64,000 nucleotides of DNA. It comes from Verrucomicrobiales bacterium (GTDB lineage: Bacteria > Verrucomicrobiota > Verrucomicrobiia > Verrucomicrobiales > DEV007). The DNA is taken from positions 62,001-126,000 of the forward strand of contig JARGNG010000005.1 of NCBI GenBank assembly GCA_029213265.1, read 5' to 3'. Made by a program: the position numbers and the translations under genes. Positions 39,455 through 48,711 of the stretch are shown one piece after another (position 1 is the stretch's first letter; every line of letters starts with the position of its first letter). The notes below the pieces were generated by a model, which worked only from the letters and a program-made list of their open reading frames with translations, was not told the origin of the DNA and searched no databases.

Positions 39455-40378
39455 TTACATCGCGAACACCCGATCCATGCGCTGCGAAATATCGGTGAGA
39501 CGCTCCAGGTCTCCCCCGGCGACCTCCGCGGAACCCCAGCCGCCCTGGTAATCGATTTCCTGGAGGGCCTTCATCACCTCGGCCCAGTCGACGCTCCCTT
39601 CTCCAAGCTTGGCCGAAAAACCTTTCCAGAGCCCTTCCTCGTTTTGCAGTTTCCGGCTGTATTCCTTGATGTCGAGTTTGAGGATCCGTTTGTTGAGAAC
39701 CCGGATCCAATGCTCCGGCCAACCGAAACGAACCACATTGCCGACATCGAAGTACCACCCGACTTGAGTACTATTGAAGGAATCGACAAAATCGCGGGCT
39801 TCCAGCGGACTGAGGAAGATGTTGTTCCAGACATTCTCGAAGGCAATTTTTACGCCGGTCTCTTTGCTCACAGGAATGAGTTTCGCAACGGCTTCCTGAA
39901 GCCGGTCGTAAACGACATCGTATTGGTAGGTTTCGTTCACCAGCCCCGGGTAGAGTAGAACCGTATTCCCTCCGAGTTCTTTCGCGTCGTGGAGGGCTTG
40001 AGAAAAACGGTTGATGCCCTCCTGACGTTCCGATTCCTTGTCGACTCCCATCATGCGGCCGGCGGCGCCTGCGACGAGACCGGGAACGACAAGGCCCGAT
40101 GCAGCGGAGGCCTCCCGGATCTGAGGGATATCGCCCTTCGGTATGGGCCCGTCGAACTCGATCCCGTCAAAACCGGCCTGCTTCGCGAGCGAGAATTTCT
40201 CCGCGATGGAAGTGGCTGTTTTGATCATGCCGTGTTTCAACGACTTCCTGATTACCGGCCTGCTCTTGGATTCTTCGGCGACGGAACCGATTTGCGAGGT
40301 GACAAGGGTGGCGGAGGCGGTGGAGAGAAATCGGCGTCTTGTGGTGGCTGCTGTCGGTTGCATTCGGATGGGTATCAC
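39455..40378 (-). CDS. TAT-exported sugar phosphate isomerase/epimerase-like TIM-barrel protein
   Basis: TTRRRFLSTASATLVTSQ TAT signal; KQAGFDGIEFDGP...VKIAFENVWNNIFLSPLEARDFVDSF...VGWYFDVGNVVRFGWPEHWIRVL. Confidence 0.82.
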   Translation of the reverse strand: MIPIRMQPTAATTRRRFLSTASATLVTSQIGSVAEESKSRPVIRKSLKHGMIKTATSIAEKFSLAKQAGFDGIEFDGPIPKGDIPQIREASAASGLVVPGLVAGAAGRMMGVDKESERQEGINRFSQALHDAKELGGNTVLLYPGLVNETYQYDVVYDRLQEAVAKLIPVSKETGVKIAFENVWNNIFLSPLEARDFVDSFNSTQVGWYFDVGNVVRFGWPEHWIRVLNKRILKLDIKEYSRKLQNEEGLWKGFSAKLGEGSVDWAEVMKALQEIDYQGGWGSAEVAGGDLERLTDISQRMDRVFAM

Positions 40379-40449
40379 AGGATTCCCCGCACCGAAGGAT
40401 GCGCATTCAGGCCGATCAGAGGAGTTCTCTTGGGAAGTGTTTTGGGCAT

Positions 40450-41028
40450 TCAGAAATTCAGGGGCAGAAATCGAGTCGTACGTTTCGAGTATTCCTTGTA
40501 TTCGTCACCAAAAATCCCGACCAGAGCAAACTCCTCTGAGCTGGCTTTGAATTGCATGGCTACGGTAAGGATAGCAAGAGCAACCCCCAGAAATGTGCAG
40601 GGAAGAATGAGAAAATTCCCAAAAATAACGAGCCACTGCAGAGCATAAATGGGATGGCGGACCAACCGGTAGGGGCCGCTCTGTACCAGCCGGCTGGTCT
40701 GACGTTCGTTTACGGAGATGGCCCACGCATTCCCCATAGCGGCATAGCACCACCAGGTTCCTCCAAAGCCCCCGATGATTAACGCGAAGCCACAGACATC
40801 AGCCACCAGACTGTCAAACCAAACCTGATTCTCACTGACCAGCCAGTAAGGGGAACTCCATGAGAAGATGATGGAAGCCCAGCACAGCCAGAGCAGGTAG
40901 TCTGCATTCTTCCTGGGACGGAGAGAGGGGGAGTTTCCGGTGCGCCGCTTGATACGGGTGGCGTTAACAACGACCCCACCCCAGTAAAGTATCGCAGTTA
41001 CGAGTGAGACTATGAACTCTGCTTCCAT
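40450..41028 (-). CDS. Isoprenylcysteine carboxyl methyltransferase (ICMT)-family membrane protein
   Basis: Multiple TM helices and the RLVQSGPYRLVRHPIYALQWLVIFGNFL motif; FGDEYKEYSKRTTRFLP C-terminus. Confidence 0.78.
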   Translation of the reverse strand: MEAEFIVSLVTAILYWGGVVVNATRIKRRTGNSPSLRPRKNADYLLWLCWASIIFSWSSPYWLVSENQVWFDSLVADVCGFALIIGGFGGTWWCYAAMGNAWAISVNERQTSRLVQSGPYRLVRHPIYALQWLVIFGNFLILPCTFLGVALAILTVAMQFKASSEEFALVGIFGDEYKEYSKRTTRFLPLNF

Positions 41029-41075
41029 CGTGGGTTTGCTCTTGGGTCCTTGAGGTCGGATAGTCAGGATTTCGG

Positions 41076-42374
41076 CTACGCCACTGCTTTGACCTGAGTC
41101 GACTTTGGTTCCTCCGAGCTCATAATCGACTCCAGACAGCGGGAAAGAGATGAAATGTCATCGTCACTGTAGATGAAGATGTTGGCGATCAGCATCAGAT
41201 TCATTTTGTTCCGGAACGTTGTAGCTGAAATCACAAGAGGAGTGGCAGGTCCTGCTGAAACGGCCCTCCAGTAATTCTCTACCGGCAACTGCATGAGGTG
41301 GCGCTGGTAGCGATCTACAAAAAAGTTCGTTACGCTTCCCGCGAGCGGGAAACCTCTCAAACTCATTCGATCCCTTTGTTGTTCGGAAAGAAACCGCTGC
41401 CAGAAAACACCAAAGCCGATTACCAGAAGGTTCAGTGCATAGAGCCTGTCCTTTTTGATGGCTCTTGTCTTGCGACTTACATCACGAATCAGTGGGGTGA
41501 TGGCAGTCTGTTCATTGATGGAATGTGATACGGAGAAAAAAGCGAGAAACAAACCAAATGTTTTTTTACTCGCGATGCCGAAGTGATTGCGAATGTTGAT
41601 GATCGACCCAATCGCAATATCTTTCCTCCGCCTGTGATGGAGGCGCCTCGGAAACGTTTTTGCGGTCCCGTAAATAATCAGGCTGATTAACACATCATTG
41701 AAAGTAGCGCCTGTAGCTTTCATCTGATCTCTTATCCAGGTTTGCTGGCTATTGTCGAGAGACAGGGAATAGACCCGACTGGCCGGCGGACAATCTCTTC
41801 GACCGTTGATTCGAGCGTAGCATTTTGCTTCACGAAGAAATCCCGGCAATTTCGAAAGCCAGGGGAGAAAGAATCGCCACTGAGACAGGAACATCCTGCG
41901 GTATCGATGAGTATTGCAGGAGGCCCATGGCTCCAGTGGTTGCGCTCCTCCGGAAGCAATAGTCGAGACAATGTCTTCAAGCAGCCAGCAGATGCAGTCA
42001 GCGCTGGCGACTGGATGGAAATAGCAGACCCCCAACCGAAAATGCGCTTCATCTGTTTTGATGGCGAAAAAACGAAAGGGAAGCGTCTCCGCCAAATTCT
42101 CAAATGGAAGATTCAGTTCCGTCTCAAAAATAGAGCGAAGCGTTTCATCCGAATCGACCGGACTTTCCACCTCCTTGTATTCGATTTCCCCGATTTCGCA
42201 ATCAAAGCCGCAGTTACTAAGGGACTTGCGAATCGCTTGGAGCAACTCCCCGCCGTCCAGCGGCTTCTGGATGGAAATGGAATGGACCGCGTTGTAGGGC
42301 GTCGTTTCGTTCCAGGAGAGCATGGCCTTCTGGAAAAGATTCGGGCGCAGGAGTTTTGCGGAGCGAGTCATCAA
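41076..42374 (-). CDS. Condensation-domain / acyltransferase (WS/DGAT-CAT fold)-like stand-alone protein
   Basis: Overall layout N-terminal ...CYFHPVASADCICWLLEDIV (degenerate HHxxxDG position), MKATGATFNDVLISLIIYGTAKTF, and C-terminal VTNFF...LVISATTFRNKMNLMLIANIFIYSDDDISSLSRCLESIMS resembles condensation/acyltransferase folds. Confidence 0.5.
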   Translation of the reverse strand: MMTRSAKLLRPNLFQKAMLSWNETTPYNAVHSISIQKPLDGGELLQAIRKSLSNCGFDCEIGEIEYKEVESPVDSDETLRSIFETELNLPFENLAETLPFRFFAIKTDEAHFRLGVCYFHPVASADCICWLLEDIVSTIASGGAQPLEPWASCNTHRYRRMFLSQWRFFLPWLSKLPGFLREAKCYARINGRRDCPPASRVYSLSLDNSQQTWIRDQMKATGATFNDVLISLIIYGTAKTFPRRLHHRRRKDIAIGSIINIRNHFGIASKKTFGLFLAFFSVSHSINEQTAITPLIRDVSRKTRAIKKDRLYALNLLVIGFGVFWQRFLSEQQRDRMSLRGFPLAGSVTNFFVDRYQRHLMQLPVENYWRAVSAGPATPLVISATTFRNKMNLMLIANIFIYSDDDISSLSRCLESIMSSEEPKSTQVKAVA

Positions 42375-42561
42375 TCGGGCAGGCTGAGATACCTAATGAT
42401 TTTGATACAGGACATGGGGGAACACCAGAAGAAAGCGGTTTCGAAACAAAAAATGCTTTGGCTAGGATAGAAATTAATCTTAAACATGTTGATTCCATTA
42501 ATTGCATTTTGGGATTATTGACATTTAATATAATTGTAATAATTTCAACTACCCGGTTCTG

Positions 42562-43239
42562 ATGAAGCCTCTCTCTCGATCACTCCCAATATTTTTCTTT
42601 TTGTCTCTTCTTGGGGGCTGCACTTCGATTGAGGAATCGAGGGACGTATCGGCCAGCAGGACCGGTAGTCCAGAGCCGAGACCAGTTCCTACAGGAGTGA
42701 CCCGTACTGGTGAGGTCTACTTACTTCGAGGCCTCGCCAATGTCTTTTCTACGGGTATGGATGGAATGGGTACGAAGATGAAGGCCCGGGGGATGAATGT
42801 GAAGGTCTTTAATCACACTTCCTGGCAAGCGCATGCGAACGATATTGTTGCTCGCTCGAAAGAGCGGAGCGGAATTTCCAAACCGCTCATGATCATGGGA
42901 CACTCCTTCGGAGCTGACGACGGTATCAAAATGGCAAATTACCTCGGGTCGCGGGGGATTCGTGTAGACTACCTTGTTACCTTCGATGCGACAACCCGGG
43001 GAGCGGTAGGCGCGAATATCGGAAGAGTCAGAAATTTTTACGTGCATGGAGCAGATGGAGCTTCCTCTTATCGATTTGTCACTGCGGCCCCGGGCTTTCG
43101 GGGGGACTTGAAGAATACGAATCTCGGGAGAGATCCGAAACACAACTCGGTCCACCATTTCAATATCGAAAAGAACGCCGCGCTTCACGACGATATAATT
43201 CAGAGAGCGTATTCGATGACTTCACGCCTCCGTCGTTGA
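42562..43239 (+). CDS. Lipoprotein with serine-hydrolase GHSFGAD motif
   Basis: Lipobox LSLLGGC; VYLLRGLANVFSTGMDGMGTKMKARGMNVKVFNHTSW...LMIMGHSFGADDGIKMANYLGSRG. Confidence 0.7.
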   Translation: MKPLSRSLPIFFFLSLLGGCTSIEESRDVSASRTGSPEPRPVPTGVTRTGEVYLLRGLANVFSTGMDGMGTKMKARGMNVKVFNHTSWQAHANDIVARSKERSGISKPLMIMGHSFGADDGIKMANYLGSRGIRVDYLVTFDATTRGAVGANIGRVRNFYVHGADGASSYRFVTAAPGFRGDLKNTNLGRDPKHNSVHHFNIEKNAALHDDIIQRAYSMTSRLRR

Positions 43240-43495
43240 TATTCATAGACGGGACGCGATGGCCCTGTGAAATACCACTGGCAGAAGTCCAGAGTATGTC
43301 CGGCCCCCATTTTCAGCACAGGGTTAGGTGGGTTCATTCTACGAGTTGGTGACGCATGCCTGATCCTGCGTCCAATCCGCTTCCCCCTGTACCCATAGCC
43401 CAAGACTCCGGCCGCCCCGCGGAACATGCCCGCGCCATCGCGGATCGCTTGAGTCTTTTGCATTTCCCGTCACCTGCCAGAATCACGACCCTACG

Positions 43496-45082
43496 ATGAA
43501 AGCCCTACTCGCCATTTCCGCCCTGTTTGTTTCCGCGATCTCCCTGCCTCTCGGGGCAGAGGAGGTCAAGCCACCGAAGGGTTTCCGCGCCCTTTTCAAC
43601 GGCAAAGACCTCTCCGGCTGGCATGGATTGAATCCTCACTCCGTCGCCAAGCTGGAGGGCGAAAAGAAGGACGCGGCGTTGAAGAAAATGCGGGACGAGT
43701 TCGCGAATCATTGGCGGGTCGAGAATGGCGAGTTGGTCAATGACGGCCACGGGCCCTACGCCACGACGGACGAAGATCTCGGCGACATGGAGTTCCTGCT
43801 CGAATACAAAACCGTCGCCGGAGCCGACAGCGGAATTTATCTGCGCGGTACTCCGCAGATTCAGATTTGGGATAAAAATCAGAAATTCGATCCGAAGAAA
43901 CCGACGCGCCGACCTCACATGGGGTCGGGCGGGTTGTTCAACAACACTCCCGACACGCTCGGCCGGGATCCCCTGCGCATCGCCGACAGGGACTTTGGAC
44001 AGTGGAACAGCATTCACGTCCGGCAAATCGGAGCGCGGACCTGGGTCACTTTGAACAAACGCTCCGTCGTCGAAGGAGCGGTGATGGAGAACTACTGGGA
44101 TCGAGCCCGGCCTCTGCCCGCGACCGGTCCCGTGATGCTGCAGACCCACGGGGGAGAAATTCGATGGAGAAATATCTTCGTCCGCGAAATTGGAAAAGCC
44201 GAAGCGGAGAAATTCCTCACTGATAACCCGGTCCTCCCCGAGCCGGCCGGCTTTGATGTCGCCTACGGTCCTCACCTGAAGCAGAAGCTCCACTTCTGGA
44301 AAGCCGAGTCCGCGACTCCAACACCGCTGCTCTTGTTCATTCACGGCGGCGGATGGAATGCCGGCGGAAGACTGAGCGGTCTCAGCGCGATGCTTCCTGA
44401 TTTGTTGAAAGAGGGAATCTCGGTCGCTTCGGTCGAGTATCGCTTCATTGCCGATGCCAACGCCGAAGGCGTCGTTCCCCCTGTGAAAGCACCGCTCAGC
44501 GACGCGGCCCGCGCCCTTCAATTCGTCCGCAGCAAAGCGGGCGAATGGAACATCGACAAAGAGCGGATCGGCGCCTCGGGTGGATCCGCCGGGGCCTGCT
44601 CTTCGCTCTGGATTGCCTTTCACCCCGAGATGGCGGATCCGGACAGCGACGATCCCATCGCCCGCGAATCGACCCGTCTTTTCTGTGCCGCCGTCTCGGG
44701 AGCGCAGACGACCCTCGATCCGAAACAGATGAGAGAATGGACGCCGAACAGCCGCTATGGTGGTCATGCCTTCGGCTTCGTCAATTTCGAAGAATTCCAC
44801 ACCAAGCGCGAAACGATCCTGCCGTGGATCGCTGAATACTCCCCCTATGCGCTCGTCAGCAGCGATGACCCGCCCGTCTTTCTCTACTACACGAGCCCGC
44901 CCGCGCTCGGAGAAGAACAGAGCGACCCGACGCACACCTCGAACTTCGGCGTCAAACTACAGGAGCATTGCAAAGCCAAGGGGGTCGACTGCGAATTGTT
45001 CTATCCCGGTGTCGACGGAGCGACGCACAAAACGGTCCTGGAGTATTTAATTCACACGCTCACGAAAGAGGACGGGGAATAA
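43496..45082 (+). CDS. Secreted fusion: DUF1080 (3-keto-disaccharide hydrolase-like) domain + alpha/beta-hydrolase esterase domain
   Basis: N-term FRALFNGKDLSGWHGL...DMEFLLEYKTVAGADSGIYLRGTPQIQIWD...IRWRNIFVREI; C-term LLLFIHGGGWNAGGR...ERIGASGGSAGACSSLWIAF. Confidence 0.8.
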   Translation: MKALLAISALFVSAISLPLGAEEVKPPKGFRALFNGKDLSGWHGLNPHSVAKLEGEKKDAALKKMRDEFANHWRVENGELVNDGHGPYATTDEDLGDMEFLLEYKTVAGADSGIYLRGTPQIQIWDKNQKFDPKKPTRRPHMGSGGLFNNTPDTLGRDPLRIADRDFGQWNSIHVRQIGARTWVTLNKRSVVEGAVMENYWDRARPLPATGPVMLQTHGGEIRWRNIFVREIGKAEAEKFLTDNPVLPEPAGFDVAYGPHLKQKLHFWKAESATPTPLLLFIHGGGWNAGGRLSGLSAMLPDLLKEGISVASVEYRFIADANAEGVVPPVKAPLSDAARALQFVRSKAGEWNIDKERIGASGGSAGACSSLWIAFHPEMADPDSDDPIARESTRLFCAAVSGAQTTLDPKQMREWTPNSRYGGHAFGFVNFEEFHTKRETILPWIAEYSPYALVSSDDPPVFLYYTSPPALGEEQSDPTHTSNFGVKLQEHCKAKGVDCELFYPGVDGATHKTVLEYLIHTLTKEDGE

Positions 45083-45186
45083 AGGGGATTTTGCAAAGCA
45101 GTGAGGTGCCGCATTGGCGAGGCAAACGCTCCCCGTTCCGGCTGCGGGAAAATGGCCGGTGCCAACCGAAGCGGGATCTTCGCTCC

Positions 45187-45408
45187 CTACAGTTCGCTCA
45201 CATACCAATCTTCCAGTTTCTTACGGGCCCAGGGGGTTTGGCGGAGAAATTTCAGGCTGGAATTAATCGTGGGATCAAACATGAAGCAACGGATCTCGAT
45301 TCTGTCGGCCAGTTTCACCCAACCATGCCGGGCGACCAGGGTTTCAAGAATTGTCTTCAGGTTGATGCCGTGAAGCGGATCGTTAGGATGAGATCTGGGA
45401 TTGGCCAT
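45187..45408 (-). CDS. VF530/DUF2132-family small protein
   Basis: DPLHGINLKTILETLVARHGWVKLADRIEIRCFMFDPTINSSLKFLRQTPWARKKLEDWYV. Confidence 0.85.
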   Translation of the reverse strand: MANPRSHPNDPLHGINLKTILETLVARHGWVKLADRIEIRCFMFDPTINSSLKFLRQTPWARKKLEDWYVSEL

Positions 45409-45745
45409 AAGACGTTGGACCTACCTACGGTGATTCATCGATTTGGTCGAATCTTATCATAAGAGACTCCGCCGCCGGTTTCGATTCTGAAATCGGCAAT
45501 GAACCACTGAGAGCTGGATTGCAGGCGACTTCATTCAGGCCGGGAACTGGCGATACCAGAGCAAGGCCCCGAACCGGGTAATGTCGGCCCAGTGGGAGTG
45601 AGCCCAAAGCTAAATAGACCCTTTAGCTTTTGAAAACTATTATACGTTATTTGTTTCTCCATCGGATGATAGGGTCTCTCCTATCCAAGCGGACACGGCC
45701 ACACCGGGCGAAGTGCCGGCAGGCGGCTCCACGCAAGAAAAACCT

Positions 45746-46732
45746 ATGAAAGTCATCCAAATCGGACTGGGCCCTCTCGGCCGGAAAATCGCACGCTACA
45801 TTTCGGAAAGATCCGGCATTGAGATGGCGGGGGCAGCGGACATCAATCCGGAATTTATTGGTCAGGACGTGGGCGAGATCTGCGGCACCGGGCCGCTCGG
45901 TGTTACGGTAAAAAGCACAATCATGGAAGCCATCGAATCGTGTGACGCGGACTGCGCAATCCTGACAACTGTCTCCAGCCTCCAGATCATCACACCGCAG
46001 ATTCTTGAGGTGGTTGGACATGGTCTTCCCGTCGTTTCCACGAGCGAAGAACTGCTGCATCCCTGGAAAACAGAACCGGAACTTGCGTCCCGGATTGATG
46101 CGGCTGCGAAAGCGTCGAATGCCGGGGTTCTCGGCACGGGGATCAATCCGGGATTTCTGATGGACTCCCTTCCCCTGTTCCTGACGGCGGTTTGTCAGAG
46201 GGTTGACTCGGTCAAGGTGTCGCGACTCCAGGATGCGTCTTTCCGGCGGGAACCGTTTCAGAGAAAAATTGGAGCCGGTCTTGCGTTGGGAGAGTTCGAG
46301 GCTCTGGTCGCGGAGAAAAAGATTCGTCATGTCGGGCTGGCTGAATCGATTCACTTGATCGCTGATTCGCTAGGTTGGGAGCTCGATCAGGTAGAGGACA
46401 TCATCTCGCCGGTGATTGCAGAATCTCCGGTGGAGTCGAATCTCATTCAAGTGCCGGCCGGCGGAGTGGCCGGCGTGCAGCAGATTGGAAAAGGTCTCGT
46501 GGGCAATGAGGAGAAAATCACCCTCGTTTTCCGCGCGTCGATCGGCGAGACCGATCCTGGAGACACGATCGAGATCGAGGGCGATCCAAACATCAAATCG
46601 ACGATCGATCAGGGCGTGAACGGGGATATCGGCACCTGCGCCATGACGATCAACGCCGTGAAACAAGTGATCCGGGCACGGCCCGGATTGCAGACGATAG
46701 CGGATATTCCCTTGGTGACTCATTTCTCGTAA
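45746..46732 (+). CDS. Dihydrodipicolinate-reductase-like / 2,4-diaminopentanoate dehydrogenase-like oxidoreductase
   Basis: MKVIQIGLGPLGRKIARYISERSGIEMAGAADINPEFIGQDVGEICG...VLGTGINPGFLMDSLPLFLTAVCQRVDSVKVSRLQDAS. Confidence 0.75.
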   Translation: MKVIQIGLGPLGRKIARYISERSGIEMAGAADINPEFIGQDVGEICGTGPLGVTVKSTIMEAIESCDADCAILTTVSSLQIITPQILEVVGHGLPVVSTSEELLHPWKTEPELASRIDAAAKASNAGVLGTGINPGFLMDSLPLFLTAVCQRVDSVKVSRLQDASFRREPFQRKIGAGLALGEFEALVAEKKIRHVGLAESIHLIADSLGWELDQVEDIISPVIAESPVESNLIQVPAGGVAGVQQIGKGLVGNEEKITLVFRASIGETDPGDTIEIEGDPNIKSTIDQGVNGDIGTCAMTINAVKQVIRARPGLQTIADIPLVTHFS

Positions 46733-47090
46733 CTTCGAATCCCCCCCTGTTTCCTTCTACGATCTGACAGGGTAGGCTCCACGAACCAACCCTGTTCGTT
46801 GATGGTTCGCAGGGCTACCGTGAAAGTTCATCATCAGGAAATGAAATTCTTTAGAATCACTCTCACCCTTTTCGCATTCCTTTACGCGGAACATGATCTC
46901 CCGTGACTTGAAGAAGCGGATAACGGTCGCGTTTTTCGTTTGCGAAAACACCAGCTTCACCAAAGCAAGGCGGACTGAGTTTGTCGATGCTCTTGAGGAT
47001 TATCTGGCCCCACTTCCTGATTGAATCGAAGAGACAAGACGGTTCGCAATTTTTGTCGGAACATAAAAAGAAACCCCATCCATCCACCCT

Positions 47091-47522
47091 ATGCCAACAC
47101 CCTTTCATATCGCAATTCAGGTTCGCAACATCGACGAAGCCCGGGAATTCTACGGAACGAAACTGGGGCTTCCGGAAGGACGCAGTGACACCAACTGGAT
47201 CGACTTCGACATGTTTGGGCACCAGGTCGTGACCCACCTGAATCCCAATCTGGGCCCGGACGGGAAAGTGCCCAGTCATTGCAACCCGGTCGACAGTCAT
47301 GCCGTTCCCGTGCCTCACTTCGGAGTGGTTCTAACGATTCCGGAATGGGAGAAGCTGGCGGAACGCTGCCGATCCTTTGTCGATGAGTTTATCATTGAAC
47401 CATACGTGCGGTTCAAAGGGGAACCGGGTGAGCAATACACCATGTTTTTTGAAGACCCTTCCGGCAATGCGCTGGAATTCAAATCCTTCGCTGATATCGA
47501 AGGTCAGTTGTTCGCAACGTGA
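47091..47522 (+). CDS. VOC (glyoxalase/dioxygenase superfamily) protein
   Basis: FHIAIQVRNIDEAREFYGTKLGLPEGRSDTNWIDFDMFGHQVVTH...FFEDPSGNALEFKSF. Confidence 0.88.
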   Translation: MPTPFHIAIQVRNIDEAREFYGTKLGLPEGRSDTNWIDFDMFGHQVVTHLNPNLGPDGKVPSHCNPVDSHAVPVPHFGVVLTIPEWEKLAERCRSFVDEFIIEPYVRFKGEPGEQYTMFFEDPSGNALEFKSFADIEGQLFAT

Positions 47523-47552
47523 AGCCAATTGGCTCTTCGACCAATCTCAGCG

Positions 47553-48413
47553 TCAAAGTGGCAGGAGCGAGTCTCGAAGCACTTCGAGAACCTGAGGACG
47601 GGTGCTGTCATCCCGGGCCACCAGGGCCATTCTTCGCCGGTAACGCCTGGTCTTGATGGTGTGGCAATCGAGACCCGGCGAATCAAGGTTCAGGTCCGGC
47701 CATTGCGGAACGAGGGAGACCCCCATTCCCTCAAGCACGAGCTTCTCAATCGGCTCGAGGGTATCAAGTTCATAGAACGGCTCGATCCGGATCTTTTTGT
47801 CTTTCAAATAGGCGACCGCTCCGCTTCCGGACCACGAATGCGAATCGAAACTGATGTAGGGATTCTTCTCCAGAATTTCCCGCGGCGAAGCTCCGGTGCC
47901 ACTCTTCGAAAGCAGGATCAGGGGTTCTTCACGAATCACGTCGGCAACGAAGCGTTCCGGTAGATCAAACGGGGGCAGGGCAATGATCGCCGCATCTACT
48001 TTTCCATCGCTCAAGTCCCCGAACAAAGTCTCCGAGGTGCCCGGCTTGATCTCCAGCGCCAGTTTCGGAGCGAGCTTTGCGAGACGACGGACCGTCCCGG
48101 GAAGCAAGCCGGTAAGGGCTGTCGGAATGACCCCGAGAGCAAACTTTCCCGAGAGTCCGGAAGGCTCGAGAACGGCTCCCATCTCATGGAAACTGCTCAC
48201 GATGTGACGCGCCAGAGGCAGCAATTGAGTGCAGGCTTCCGTAGGAATCGCGCTGCGGGATCTTCGATCCAGCAAAGTCGTATTGAAATGGCTTTCGAGA
48301 AGTGCAATGCGCTGCCCAACGGCGGCGGCGGTCAGATTCTGCGCGCGTGCGGCACGGGCAATGGAACCGTTTTCAGCGACGCAGATGAGGCTTTCGAAAT
48401 AGCGAATGTCCAT
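47553..48413 (-). CDS. LysR-family transcriptional regulator
   Basis: MDIRYFESLICVAENGSIARAARAQNLTAAAVGQRIALLESHFNTTLLDRRSR HTH followed by a substrate-binding domain. Confidence 0.9.
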   Translation of the reverse strand: MDIRYFESLICVAENGSIARAARAQNLTAAAVGQRIALLESHFNTTLLDRRSRSAIPTEACTQLLPLARHIVSSFHEMGAVLEPSGLSGKFALGVIPTALTGLLPGTVRRLAKLAPKLALEIKPGTSETLFGDLSDGKVDAAIIALPPFDLPERFVADVIREEPLILLSKSGTGASPREILEKNPYISFDSHSWSGSGAVAYLKDKKIRIEPFYELDTLEPIEKLVLEGMGVSLVPQWPDLNLDSPGLDCHTIKTRRYRRRMALVARDDSTRPQVLEVLRDSLLPL

Positions 48414-48711
48414 GGATCGAAGGGGTTCGATATCAAAACGGAATCTTTTGAATCCGTAAAGAAGTAAACGGTAGTGCTTTATGGGCATCAGGGATATGAT
48501 CCAACCACTTGAGCCCTATGAGAGATCTTTCCGTTCTCTCATCGATTTGGGCGGCGAATGGGAATTGCGATGTTGAACCAGAAGTTTGAATCTCACCGTG
48601 ACTGATGACGTGGTCTCTAAGTCGAGAGTGGAAGCATTCGCGAAAGACTACCTCCAGCCTTTTACGAAAGCTGGATCAATGATTGAATGATCAGATTTTG
48701 CAAAACGTACT

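Noticed and set aside
43200-43463. 87-aa minus ORF (MQKTQAIRDGAGMFRGAAG...)
   Set aside because: Overlaps the lipoprotein 3' end; no family recognised and no supporting start signal.
43505-44935. 476-aa minus ORF
   Set aside because: Antisense to the DUF1080-esterase fusion, which is well supported.
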